Origin: Rhodovibrionaceae bacterium
GTDB lineage: Bacteria > Pseudomonadota > Alphaproteobacteria > Kiloniellales > DSM-21159
Reading direction: 5' to 3'
Length of the DNA: 43,803 nucleotides
Assembly: GCA_028279885.1 (NCBI GenBank)
Contig: JANQMX010000070.1
Span: forward strand, 1-43,803
Both the position numbers and the translations under genes were made by a program. This document shows, piece after piece, positions 15,825 to 24,054 of the stretch; position 1 is the first letter of the stretch; each line of letters begins with the position of its first letter. The notes under the pieces are model-generated. The model saw nothing but the letters and a program-made list of their open reading frames with translations. It was not told the DNA's origin and made no database searches.

Positions 15825-17531
15825 GTGCTTAAGCTTTTCAAGCTGTTCTTCCGGTTCAAGGGCACCAATCCCTGGTTGGTGATCGTTTGCCTGGTACTTG
15901 CCAGTCTGGCCCAGGGTGTCGGCATCGCGGGTCTCGTGCCGCTGATCTCGATGGTCAGTGGAGATCAAGTCAGCCCCGACTCGCCGATCAATCGCGCGAT
16001 CACGGAGGTCCTCGGTAGCTTTTCGCTGCAGATCAGCCTCGGTGGCCTGCTCGGCTTCATTCTGGTCATGGTGCTGCTGAAGTCCGCCCTGAGCATCGTC
16101 GCCATGACCTATGTCGGCTATGCCACGGCAGAGGTCAGCAGCCGCCTGAGGCGGCAGTTGATCGATGTGCTGCTGCGAGCCCGCTGGAGCTTCTTCACCC
16201 ACAAGCCGATGGGTCATATCGTGAGTGCCGTCGGCGGTGAAGCGAGCATGTCGGGCAATCTCTTCGGCAACTTGGCGCGGCTGGTGGCACATACGGTCCA
16301 GGCCCTCGTTTACGTGGCGGTTGCCTTCGTCGTCTCTTGGAAGCTGGCTGTCGCCGGCAGCATCATCGGGGCTGTGATCCTCTTGTCGCTGCAGGTCTTC
16401 GTCCGGATTTCGCGGCGAGCCGGCCGCAAGGGCATTCTCCGAACGCGAGAATTGGTCACCGACCTCAGCGATGCGGTTACGGGTGTCAAACCGCTCAAGG
16501 CCATGAACCGGCAAGAGCGCTTCCGAGCCCTGTTCGAGAAGAAGATCTTTCAGGTCCGCAAAGCGGCACGGCGCGAAGCCGTGAGCCGGCAGCTGCTCAA
16601 GCAATTGCAGGAACCCATTCTGGTGATCTTCCTGCTGACCGGGTTCTACTTTCTGAGCCAGGTGCTCGGCATGCCGGTGGGCGAGGTCCTGGTCATGGGA
16701 TTGGTGATCGACCGCTTCGTCAAGACCATCGGGCGCGTACAGGCCCAACTCCAAGATGTACGGATCGCCGAGGTTGCCTACTACAATGTCGACACGATGA
16801 TCACATCGGCCGAAGCCGAGAGGGAACGACATGTCGGCGCGAGAAAGGCTAGTTTCGCGGAGAGCTGCCGCTTCGACGACGTCTCCTTCAGCTATGGTGA
16901 TAAGAAGGTGTTGGACCACCTGAACATCACGATTCCAGCGAACGAGCTCACCCTGCTGATCGGTCCCTCGGGCGCCGGCAAGACGACAATCACCGATCTC
17001 TTGATCGGGCTCTATGAACCGGACTCCGGTCAGGTGCTGATCGACGGCGTGAACCTGCGGGAACTGGACATCGCCTCTTGGCGCAACCTGATCGGCTATG
17101 TGCCGCAGGAGCTGGTGCTGCTGCACGACAGCATCCACGTCAACGTCACGCTGGGCGACCCCAGCATCTCCGCAGAGGAGGTCGAAGAAGCCCTGCGTTT
17201 GACCGGTGCTTGGGAGTTCGTCACCAAGCTGCCGGAGGAAACCATGACCGTTGTCGGCGAAAAGGGCAGCAAGCTTTCCGGCGGTCAGCGGCAGCGCATC
17301 GCCATCGCACGCGCCTTGGTCAAGAAGCCCAAGCTGCTCATCCTGGACGAAGTGACCAGCGCGCTGGACCAGCAATCGGAGCAGGCCATCTGCGACAACA
17401 TCAAGGCGTTAGCCGGCAAAGTGACCGTGCTGGCCGTGTCGCATCGTCCGGCCTGGCTGGAGATGGCCGGGAACACCATCGCGGTCAATCCCTATGACGA
17501 GGTGGTGCTCGAGCGCACCGCCGCTCAGTAG
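15825..17531 (+). CDS. ABC exporter, fused permease-ATPase (lipid-linked glycan flippase type)
   Basis: A 568-residue half-transporter with about six N-terminal membrane helices and a C-terminal nucleotide-binding domain. Walker A is GPSGAGKTT (from residue 380), the signature LSGGQRQR lies near residue 485, Walker B is LLILDEVTSALD, and the H-loop is VSHR. The topology matches MsbA and PglK, which flip lipid A or lipid-linked oligosaccharide across the inner membrane. Its place at the head of a glycan gene cluster favours a PglK-like job, which is inference. The start is the GTG at 15825 with AGGA 7 nt upstream. A glycosyltransferase gene begins 40 nt downstream, probably in the same operon. 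No periplasmic binding protein is encoded. Confidence 0.9.
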   Translation: MLKLFKLFFRFKGTNPWLVIVCLVLASLAQGVGIAGLVPLISMVSGDQVSPDSPINRAITEVLGSFSLQISLGGLLGFILVMVLLKSALSIVAMTYVGYATAEVSSRLRRQLIDVLLRARWSFFTHKPMGHIVSAVGGEASMSGNLFGNLARLVAHTVQALVYVAVAFVVSWKLAVAGSIIGAVILLSLQVFVRISRRAGRKGILRTRELVTDLSDAVTGVKPLKAMNRQERFRALFEKKIFQVRKAARREAVSRQLLKQLQEPILVIFLLTGFYFLSQVLGMPVGEVLVMGLVIDRFVKTIGRVQAQLQDVRIAEVAYYNVDTMITSAEAERERHVGARKASFAESCRFDDVSFSYGDKKVLDHLNITIPANELTLLIGPSGAGKTTITDLLIGLYEPDSGQVLIDGVNLRELDIASWRNLIGYVPQELVLLHDSIHVNVTLGDPSISAEEVEEALRLTGAWEFVTKLPEETMTVVGEKGSKLSGGQRQRIAIARALVKKPKLLILDEVTSALDQQSEQAICDNIKALAGKVTVLAVSHRPAWLEMAGNTIAVNPYDEVVLERTAAQ

Positions 17532-17571
17532 CGATCGTGTCACCGGCCGCGCAGAACGCGAAACGCTCATC

Positions 17572-18765
17572 GTGACAGCCCAGCCGAAGCATGTCGCGTT
17601 TCTGCTGAACGACTTTGCGCTGGGCGGCGCCGAGCGCGTGACGATCACGCTTTGCAATGCCTTGGCAGAGCGTGGGCTCCGCGTCGAGCTACTGCTGCGC
17701 AAGAAAAAGGGGCCTTTGATCGACGCGCTTTCGGATTCGGTCGAGATCACCCTGCTCCCCGCCTCGGATCGATGGCATTGGATGCCGGCTATTGCAAAGC
17801 TTGGACGAACCTCGCCCGCTTTGCTCTCCTACCTCCTCGCACAAAACCCGCCGGGCTTTGTCCGCCGCCTGCCGGCGTTGCGCGACTACCTGCAAAAAGA
17901 GCGACCGGACGCGCTCTTCTCGACCCTGACCGGGAACAACCTGCTGGCGGTTTGGGCGGCCGAACTGGCCAAGGTGCCGACGCGCATCGTGCTGCGCATC
18001 GCGACGACGATTTCGCGCGATTTCGCGCAGGACCGGAAGGCCTCGCCGCCGGCCTCGCCGGTACTGCTCCGGCAATGGTATCCGCGGGCGCACGAGATCG
18101 TCTGCGTTTCCCAAGGCGTCAAAAGGGATCTGGAGAGTTTTATCGGCCGAGCGGTCCCGAGCGCCGAGACGATCTACAACCCATTGGACCTCGAGCGCAT
18201 CGCTTATCTAAGCAAAGCCCCGGTCGCGCATTCCTGGCTGAACGGCGAGGGCGCCGACTGCATCGTGGCCCTGGGGCGTCTCGAGCCAGCAAAGGACTAT
18301 GCAACCCTGCTGCGCGCTTTCGCGCGCTTGGACGCAGAGCGGCCGGCTCGGTTGATCATACTCGGCGAAGGCAATGAACGCGGTAAGCTGAGTGCGCTAG
18401 CCGAGGAACTCGGGATTGCAGACCGGGTCGACTTGCACGGGGACGTGACCAACCCCTTCTCTTTCCTGGCGCATGCGGACCTCTACGTTCTCTCGTCCGC
18501 CTATGAGGGCTGCCCCAACGCCTTGATGGAGGCGATGGCCTGCGGCTGCCGCGTGGTCAGCACAGATTGCCCGAGCGGCCCAAGGGAGCTCCTGCAGGAC
18601 GGCACGATCGGGCCGCTCGTGCCAGTGGGCGATGCGGAGGCACTTGCCGCGGCCATGGCGAGCGCACTGGCCCAGCCGCCCGCACCCGAGCGCGTCAAAG
18701 CACGCGCCGCGGAGTATGATCTGCCGCTTGTCGTGGAGCGCTACGTGGACGCCTTGGTGGCCTAG
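17572..18765 (+). CDS. Glycosyltransferase family 4 (GT-B)
   Basis: A 397-residue cytoplasmic glycosyltransferase. The N-terminal domain begins HVAFLLNDFALGGAERVT, the classic opening of GT4 enzymes. The C-terminal domain contains ALGRLEPAKDYATLLRAFA and SSAYEGCPNALMEAMACGC, where the EX7E-type acidic site lies (about residue 310). The start is taken as the GTG at 17572, which gives a normal N terminus; the ATG at 17494 would overlap the ABC gene by 38 nt. It belongs to the glycan locus and probably adds one sugar to a lipid-linked intermediate. Donor and acceptor are unknown. Its stop codon overlaps that of the convergent formyltransferase gene. Confidence 0.9.
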   Translation: MTAQPKHVAFLLNDFALGGAERVTITLCNALAERGLRVELLLRKKKGPLIDALSDSVEITLLPASDRWHWMPAIAKLGRTSPALLSYLLAQNPPGFVRRLPALRDYLQKERPDALFSTLTGNNLLAVWAAELAKVPTRIVLRIATTISRDFAQDRKASPPASPVLLRQWYPRAHEIVCVSQGVKRDLESFIGRAVPSAETIYNPLDLERIAYLSKAPVAHSWLNGEGADCIVALGRLEPAKDYATLLRAFARLDAERPARLIILGEGNERGKLSALAEELGIADRVDLHGDVTNPFSFLAHADLYVLSSAYEGCPNALMEAMACGCRVVSTDCPSGPRELLQDGTIGPLVPVGDAEALAAAMASALAQPPAPERVKARAAEYDLPLVVERYVDALVA

Positions 18766-19703
18766 AGCCTGATGCTCAAGCTCTTGAAGCACGCGCGAAC
18801 GGGCATTGGATTTCCTTCGCGCATGAGTTCGCCGATGACGATCGCGCTGTTCCCGCCGCAACCGACCGTAAGCGCGTGATCGTCTATGCGCAGCACTTGG
18901 CCAGGCGTGGCGGCGTAGGGCCGCTCGAAGACACTCGAGCGGTGGACATGCACCTTCTCCTGCCCATGCAGAAAATAAGCACCGGGATAGGGCTTGGACT
19001 GCGCGCGGATGAAGTTGTGCAGGGTCGAGGCGGGCAGAGACCAGTCTATCCGCCCATCCTCAGGCTTGCGCTGAGCGGAGTAGGTTGCCTGTCCCCCGTC
19101 TTGCGGATGACCCTGCAGAGAGCCCTCGATGATGCCATCCCAAAGCGCCGCAATGTCATTGCCGATCGAGGCCTCCAACTCGGCCAGCAGATCCCCGATC
19201 GCGGCCTGTTGTGACAGAGCGATACGCCACTGATGAAACACAGGGCCATCATCCACGCCGCCGGACAGTCGAAACAGCGAGCTGCCTACCTGCTCGTCGC
19301 CATTCATGATGGACCACACGAGCGGCGCGCCGCCGCGATACTTGGGAAGCAACGAGTTGTGTATACCGATGAAGCCTTTCTCGGGCTGGTCGAGCAATTC
19401 CTCCGACAGGAGACGATAATAGCCGCAAACCAGGACGGCCTTCGTGCCGGAGCCGATGAAGGAAACCAGGTCCGAGTGCTTGGCGAGAACCTCGACATCC
19501 ACGCCGTGACGACCGGACAGTGCCATAAAGTCGGCATAGACACTGCGGGCATCGTTCCGGTCGTCGATCGTCGCGATGCGGTCGAACGCATGCCGCGAGG
19601 TCGAAAGCACGGCCTCGCAAATGCGAAGACCCAAGGCCTTAGAGCCGAGAAAGAGGTGGCGCGCTGGTGGATGGGCACCGCAGCTAGAGCGCTGTCCGAC
19701 CAT
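18762..19703 (-). CDS. Formyltransferase family protein (Fmt/sugar N-formyltransferase-like)
   Basis: A 313-residue protein with the N10-formyl-THF transferase core: IHNSLLPKYRGGAPLVW with the catalytic His115, and SGGVDDGPV with the catalytic Asp near 151. The Asn usually two residues before the His is Gly here (IGIH), as in some members of the family. The C-terminal half (IDWSLPASTLHNFIRAQSKPYPGA) follows the Fmt layout. In a glycan locus the likely substrate is an amino-sugar nucleotide or glycan, but a tRNA-type Fmt role is not excluded. The start ATG gives a 14-residue extension before the first strand. It runs opposite to its neighbours, in line with the deacetylase-like gene 249 bp upstream. 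Its stop interlocks with the convergent glycosyltransferase stop. Confidence 0.85.
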   Translation of the reverse strand: MVGQRSSCGAHPPARHLFLGSKALGLRICEAVLSTSRHAFDRIATIDDRNDARSVYADFMALSGRHGVDVEVLAKHSDLVSFIGSGTKAVLVCGYYRLLSEELLDQPEKGFIGIHNSLLPKYRGGAPLVWSIMNGDEQVGSSLFRLSGGVDDGPVFHQWRIALSQQAAIGDLLAELEASIGNDIAALWDGIIEGSLQGHPQDGGQATYSAQRKPEDGRIDWSLPASTLHNFIRAQSKPYPGAYFLHGQEKVHVHRSSVFERPYAATPGQVLRIDDHALTVGCGGNSAIVIGELMREGNPMPVRACFKSLSIRL

Positions 19704-19821
19704 ATGGAACCATTCTGACGGAGCGCATTTGCGGCAAGATCGAACCTGCTCGCGAAGAGCATATCCCGAGATACGGGCACGCGGTCAGGCGCCGTGCGCG
19801 GCGCCCCTCTGTACCAAAGCG

Positions 19822-19841
19822 GCGGGCCGGGCCCGGCCCGC
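19822..19841. repeat. Perfect 20-bp GC palindrome
   Basis: GCGGGCCGGGCCCGGCCCGC reads identically on both strands. It lies in the 249-bp gap between the formyltransferase and deacetylase-like genes. There is no T-run. It could form a cruciform or a hairpin in the minus-strand transcript; I see no gene in this gap. Confidence 0.6.
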
Positions 19842-19952
19842 GCCGGCTGGCGGAATCCGCCTGACTGATGGCAATCCGATGTCCGCGCTCAACGGCTGGA
19901 CTCACCACATCACGCAGCGATCGAGCCCGGCCAAGAACTGCCGCTCTTGCCG

Positions 19953-20705
19953 TCATAGGACCTTACACTCCTGCCCCAGATGCAAATCTGTGATGTCCGA
20001 TATCTTGAAGGACGGCACGTCCGATCCGTATTGCAGCAAGCGTTGCAGATAGCTTCGCGCACCTTCACCGCGGTTGACAAAGGGCGCGACGTCTTGCGGG
20101 GTCGTCTCTGTCAATGGCTTGCCATTCAATGACGCCTTGAAGCTGCGGTAGCGTTCCATCCGATCCGTGTTAAGGGCAATGTGGATCGGGTGGAAATCGT
20201 AGATTTCCAATCCAGCTTTGCGTTTCGTCTCGTTGGTCCATGACCAACCCGGCCATTCGGCCACGATATCGTCTTCCCAATTGTACGGCAGCCGGACCAG
20301 GCGTCTATTCGAGCGCCCGAGATAGATATCGGTCGGGCGCAGATCCTCGTGGAAGGGCAGTAGAAGCGAAACATCGCTTTCGATTTGCGGATAGCGATCG
20401 GCCACCAGCTCGAAGAGAGGCGTGGACTGCATGAGTGCATGCGTACGCAAGGTCCTGGCTGTCGGAACAATCTCGAGGCAGTGATCCAGCACCGTGCTAA
20501 AGGTCCCGCCTTGGGTCGAGCCCTGCAGGAAGTTGGGATGCAGCCCAACCTCGAAGCGCGACGTGTCACGTTCGAGGCTTCTCAGGATTGGGCTCTGGTG
20601 CGTCACGAAAAACGTCGCACGAGACTCGAACTCGGCGACCAAGCTCGCGCAGAGCTCAATCGCCCAGTCAGGAGCCCAATCGATATCGAACGTGATGGCT
20701 CTCAT
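19953..20705 (-). CDS. Polysaccharide-deacetylase-like protein
   Basis: A 250-residue protein with the elements of a CE4-like NodB fold: TFDIDWAPD near the N terminus (Asp7 and Asp9 in the catalytic position), RATFFVTHQSP for the second strand, FEVGLHPNF with His56 as probable metal ligand, and RTHALMQS (His near 93). Spacing is looser than in classic NodB enzymes and there is no signal peptide, so it is probably cytoplasmic and may act on a sugar nucleotide or lipid-linked sugar. It is collinear with the formyltransferase gene, and the two could act in series: removal of N-acetyl, then addition of N-formyl. That order is inference. Confidence 0.78.
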   Translation of the reverse strand: MRAITFDIDWAPDWAIELCASLVAEFESRATFFVTHQSPILRSLERDTSRFEVGLHPNFLQGSTQGGTFSTVLDHCLEIVPTARTLRTHALMQSTPLFELVADRYPQIESDVSLLLPFHEDLRPTDIYLGRSNRRLVRLPYNWEDDIVAEWPGWSWTNETKRKAGLEIYDFHPIHIALNTDRMERYRSFKASLNGKPLTETTPQDVAPFVNRGEGARSYLQRLLQYGSDVPSFKISDITDLHLGQECKVL

Positions 20706-21198
20706 GGTTCAAACGTCGCCAGTCGGCAGGGATGTGAAGGGTCTGTCTGGAGATTTGCGTAGCGCACTATCTACGGCTTTTCCGAGCCTGCGCAACCTTG
20801 CTACACGTCCGCTCGCGGCTCGTTTGACAACACCGCCCGTTGTTCCTATGCGACGATGCTATGGTCGATTCGGCTCGCTTTCAGCGCTACTGAACCAATG
20901 GCACCTATTTCATTGCGCGCCAAAGCGCCCGAAAGACTTGCGAAACGCCATCCTTTCTCTTTTGTGCGTTCCCGCCGGAGGCTTGGAGTTGGTTCGCCTA
21001 TGATCATCGGCTCTGCCTGATGCGCGCCGAATACTGGTTCGCGGACAGCCTTGGCCGACCCGCTTGAACGGAATCGGACCGAAAGCGGGCCCACGGACGG
21101 GCAAAGACGCCTTCCTTCTCGGTCAGTTGGGGGATGATCTGCGGCATAGCCCATTTGCTATTCGTCTAGAATACTGAGATTGCGCACCTGACATACTC
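20706..21198. other. Intergenic region between divergent glycan genes
   Basis: About 490 bp between the deacetylase-like gene (minus) and the membrane protein gene (plus). Short open frames exist on both strands, but their codon use is poor and they match no family I know. It must hold the promoters for both directions, yet I see no convincing -35/-10 pair, operator or hairpin. It may contain decayed gene remnants. Confidence 0.5.
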
Positions 21199-22776
21199 AT
21201 GACGACATCATTTAACGCACTTCTTCTCGCGGATATTGCTGGATTCGTGTTGGTAATCGCGATATTTTTGGCATCGCGCGTCGCATTTCGAGAGAAATTG
21301 TATTTCCAAGATCACAATTCCGATTCTTTATTCCACAGAACGGTTCTCAAGCTGATTGATAAAAACGGGTTCTTCAAAACACAAGAAGACTTGTTTTTCT
21401 ATCCTATTTTATTCCACGGTCTATATCGCAAATTATACAAAGTATTCGGATGGAGAGTGTTGGCTTACCAACCTCTCTTGATGGATCTTCTTATATCCAT
21501 CGTATTTCTATTTTTCATCATGCAATTCACGACGCTGGAGCCGGACTGGAAGCTTGCCGCTTTGCTGGCATGTTTTGTTCTCAATCCCGGCCTCACAATC
21601 CAAAGGTCAGGGCCGCGAATCTTTTCTTTCAACGAACGGACGTTCGCCGAGCTTGTCTACGCCTGCTTCCTTCTTTTCATTGTCCTTGCGACGGGAGAAC
21701 AGCAGGCCGTGTTTCTGGTTCTGGCATGGCTGTCGGCCGTTGTGTTGATTTGCTCCAGCAAATTCGGCCGACAAGCCGTGCTGCTTTGTCCGCTGCTCGC
21801 CGGTCTCCTCGATCAGAACGGCATGTTCGTCCTTGTCCCTTTGGCCGCTTTCGCGGGCGCGCTGTGCCTTTTCCCTCTCGCTGTACACCGGCAGTTCGTC
21901 GCTCAGTATCGGCACCTGAAATGGTATTGGTACCATCTCGACAAGCTATGGGCCGGCAAGCGCAATTCCTGGCAGACGTTCGAAGCGCAGAAGGGTTGGA
22001 ACAAGGGGCGATTGAAACACTACCTCTTTCAGCGCAACGCCCTCTCGGCCGGTGCCCTGCAGAACTTTGTGCCCCTCGCCGCGATGTTCGGCTCTTTCTT
22101 CGTCGAAGTCTCTGCCGAGATCGCCGCGATCAGAAGCTTCTATCTGGCCGGCGTGATCGTTTGGGTCATCACGTCATTCCGGCCCTTCGTGATTATTGGC
22201 GAGGCAGAGCGCTACCTCAACTATCACTGTATTCTCGGCTATGTCGTGATCGGGGCGCTCCTATCCCGCGCGGATAGCGCCCCACTGGCCATAGCGCTGA
22301 TAGGCTGCGCGGCTTGGTTCGCGGTTCAACTGGTCAAAGCGACACGTGCCGAGCTGCGGCGAGTCGATAAGTTCAGTCGATCGTCAGAGGAGTCCGGGAA
22401 ATCGGCAGCGTTCGACTTTCTCGAGGAACAAGACCCCGGAACGACAATGACGATTGGGGAGAAGGGCCTCGCAGAGCAACTCGCCTATCGAACGAGCGCT
22501 TATCCCTGGTTCTCGTCCCCTGAAGCCACCCGCCGATGCAAGGCCTGGCCCGATTTGTTCCTGGAGTATCCCCACCCGAAGCCGTGCGTCATTGAGTGTC
22601 TCAAGACGCGATATTTCTTGGTCAACGAGACCGTGCTTCAGGACAAATACGAAGGCTTGCGCTCGAAGCTATTGGCCGACTATGTGCCGGTGTTCACCTG
22701 CAAAAGTCATACGGTTTATCGGTTGCGACAGGACGGTGGGGAAGATACCGGTGAGGTAAGTACTGAGCGCGGCTAA
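21199..22776 (+). CDS. Polytopic membrane protein, GT-C glycosyltransferase-like
   Basis: A 525-residue protein with about ten hydrophobic segments and a soluble C-terminal region of roughly 140 residues. The first helix is followed by FQDHNSDSLFHRTV, whose acidic residues sit where GT-C enzymes (ArnT and oligosaccharyltransferase relatives) have their catalytic Asp. GEAERYLNYH, in a later loop, has the form seen in several lipid-linked-sugar-dependent enzymes. The C-terminal part (LEEQDPGTTMTIGEKGLAEQLAYRTSAYPWF) looks like a periplasmic domain. It would transfer a sugar from a polyprenyl donor on the periplasmic side; that is inference. The 5' half is clearly AT-richer than the rest of the window, a sign of transfer from another genome. 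Confidence 0.62.
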   Translation: MTTSFNALLLADIAGFVLVIAIFLASRVAFREKLYFQDHNSDSLFHRTVLKLIDKNGFFKTQEDLFFYPILFHGLYRKLYKVFGWRVLAYQPLLMDLLISIVFLFFIMQFTTLEPDWKLAALLACFVLNPGLTIQRSGPRIFSFNERTFAELVYACFLLFIVLATGEQQAVFLVLAWLSAVVLICSSKFGRQAVLLCPLLAGLLDQNGMFVLVPLAAFAGALCLFPLAVHRQFVAQYRHLKWYWYHLDKLWAGKRNSWQTFEAQKGWNKGRLKHYLFQRNALSAGALQNFVPLAAMFGSFFVEVSAEIAAIRSFYLAGVIVWVITSFRPFVIIGEAERYLNYHCILGYVVIGALLSRADSAPLAIALIGCAAWFAVQLVKATRAELRRVDKFSRSSEESGKSAAFDFLEEQDPGTTMTIGEKGLAEQLAYRTSAYPWFSSPEATRRCKAWPDLFLEYPHPKPCVIECLKTRYFLVNETVLQDKYEGLRSKLLADYVPVFTCKSHTVYRLRQDGGEDTGEVSTERG

Positions 22777-23146
22777 GGCAGCTCATGCCGGGACTAAACA
22801 TCTAAACTGGGCGAGATTGGGCCAGATTGGGCTGCCAGGGGCGCCCAGGCAACCGAAAGCCTTGACCTGCGGGGAAAATTGTTCCTCAAGGTTCCAGGAT
22901 GGGCCCTTTCGAACATCGTGGGGCACCGGTTTGTAGAGTGGTCTGGGGAGAGTCGGACTAAAACAAGCTTAGTCGCCTAAGGGTTTGTCGTTATCTGACC
23001 ATCTCCCTCTGCACATGAGATCCTATCGAACGCCCTAATGATGGTCGGGAGAAACGGCTAAAGCTGCTCGATAAGCCCAAGCCTAGCGCGCGAAAGAAGT
23101 TAAGTGTGGTTTTTGGCTTTCGCCCATCTCAAGAAGACGTCCAAGC
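22777..23146. other. Intergenic gap before the acyl-decoration operon
   Basis: About 370 bp without a gene. It includes a short direct repeat AGATTGGGC twice, one base apart, near 22813-22832. I see no clear promoter, terminator or RNA gene. It presumably contains the promoter for the operon that starts at 23147. Confidence 0.5.
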
Positions 23147-24040
23147 ATGACGGTATCCTGTGAGGAGATTTTTGAAGCGACTGGCCTTACGGCCGGCAGA
23201 GAAAGTGGTTTCTCTGCGCTTGGGATGCTGGATAGCTCTATAGACGGCACTCTGAGTTTCGCCGAGCAAGAGAAATTCCTTCGCCAAGCGGAAAAGAATC
23301 AGTGCATAGCAGGGATATTTATTACGCCAGACGTTGCACCCAAAGTACGGCGTAGTGATATTAATTTAATTGTGTGCGAAGACGCGCGCTATAGTTTCTA
23401 TACACTCTACAACTACTGTGCAGCAAAGAGATACCGCAAGACGGCCAGCGTTGTTCACCACACTGCTGAAATCCATCCAAGCGCCTACGTTGCCGAGAAC
23501 AACGTACAGATCGGGGCAAGTACGCGTGTCGAAGCCGGTGCCATCATCCTCCCCGACGTTGTTATCAAGAACGATTGTCTGATCGGGCCGGGTGCAGTGC
23601 TGGGATGCGATGATGCCGAAATCAAAACCACTTCAAAGGGAAACATTCGCGTCATCCACGATGGAAGACTGCTGATCGGTAAACGGGTGGACATCGGCGC
23701 GAATTGTACGATTGACAAGGGTTTTTCCTATCGCGACACGGTCATCGGCGATGACACCAAAGTGGCGACCACGACCACAATCGGCCACGGCGCTCATATC
23801 GGCCAAAACTGCCGGTTGTTGTGTTGCACTATTCTCGGCAGTTCGGCCATTGGGAACAACGTTCGGATCAACCCAAGGGCCGTGGTCTCGAACCAGGTCA
23901 CCGTCGGCGACGATGCTGTAATCTCTCTCGGTGCGGTTGTGGTGCGGCCCGTTCCCGAGGGGGGGCACGTGACAGGCAACTTCGCTGTCGACCATACGCA
24001 ATTCATCTACGAGATGGCGAAGACTTATGGACGGTTTTGA
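23147..24040 (+). CDS. LpxD-like N-acyltransferase (left-handed beta-helix)
   Basis: A 297-residue protein built like LpxD: an N-terminal alpha/beta segment (GTLSFAEQEKFLRQAEK, then VCEDARYSFYTLYNYC) and a long hexapeptide-repeat beta-helix from about residue 105 (HPSAYVAENNVQIGASTRVEAGAIILPD onward). His214 in IGHGAHIG sits at the position of the catalytic His of LpxD. It is shorter than normal LpxD (about 340 residues), lacks its C-terminal helices, and is not next to lpxA, lpxB or fabZ. Together with the ACP gene just downstream this suggests a specialised enzyme that moves an acyl group from ACP to the amine of a sugar nucleotide in the glycan pathway. AT-richer than the flanks; the start ATG has a weak ribosome-binding site. 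Confidence 0.8.
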   Translation: MTVSCEEIFEATGLTAGRESGFSALGMLDSSIDGTLSFAEQEKFLRQAEKNQCIAGIFITPDVAPKVRRSDINLIVCEDARYSFYTLYNYCAAKRYRKTASVVHHTAEIHPSAYVAENNVQIGASTRVEAGAIILPDVVIKNDCLIGPGAVLGCDDAEIKTTSKGNIRVIHDGRLLIGKRVDIGANCTIDKGFSYRDTVIGDDTKVATTTTIGHGAHIGQNCRLLCCTILGSSAIGNNVRINPRAVVSNQVTVGDDAVISLGAVVVRPVPEGGHVTGNFAVDHTQFIYEMAKTYGRF

Positions 24041-24054
24041 GTGGCGATAGATAC

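Noticed and set aside
15627-17375. 582-codon open frame on the minus strand
   Set aside because: Antisense to the ABC exporter, whose Walker and signature motifs are unmistakable.
17494-17571. Upstream ATG for the GT4 gene
   Set aside because: It overlaps the ABC gene by 38 nt and adds residues unlike any GT4 N terminus.
20846-21154. 102-codon minus-strand frame in the divergent gap
   Set aside because: No family resemblance, no ribosome-binding site and low-complexity basic composition; probably chance.
23821-24054. 78-residue N-terminal extension of the methyltransferase
   Set aside because: It would lie inside the LpxD-like gene in another frame. The ATG at 24055 gives a normal start.
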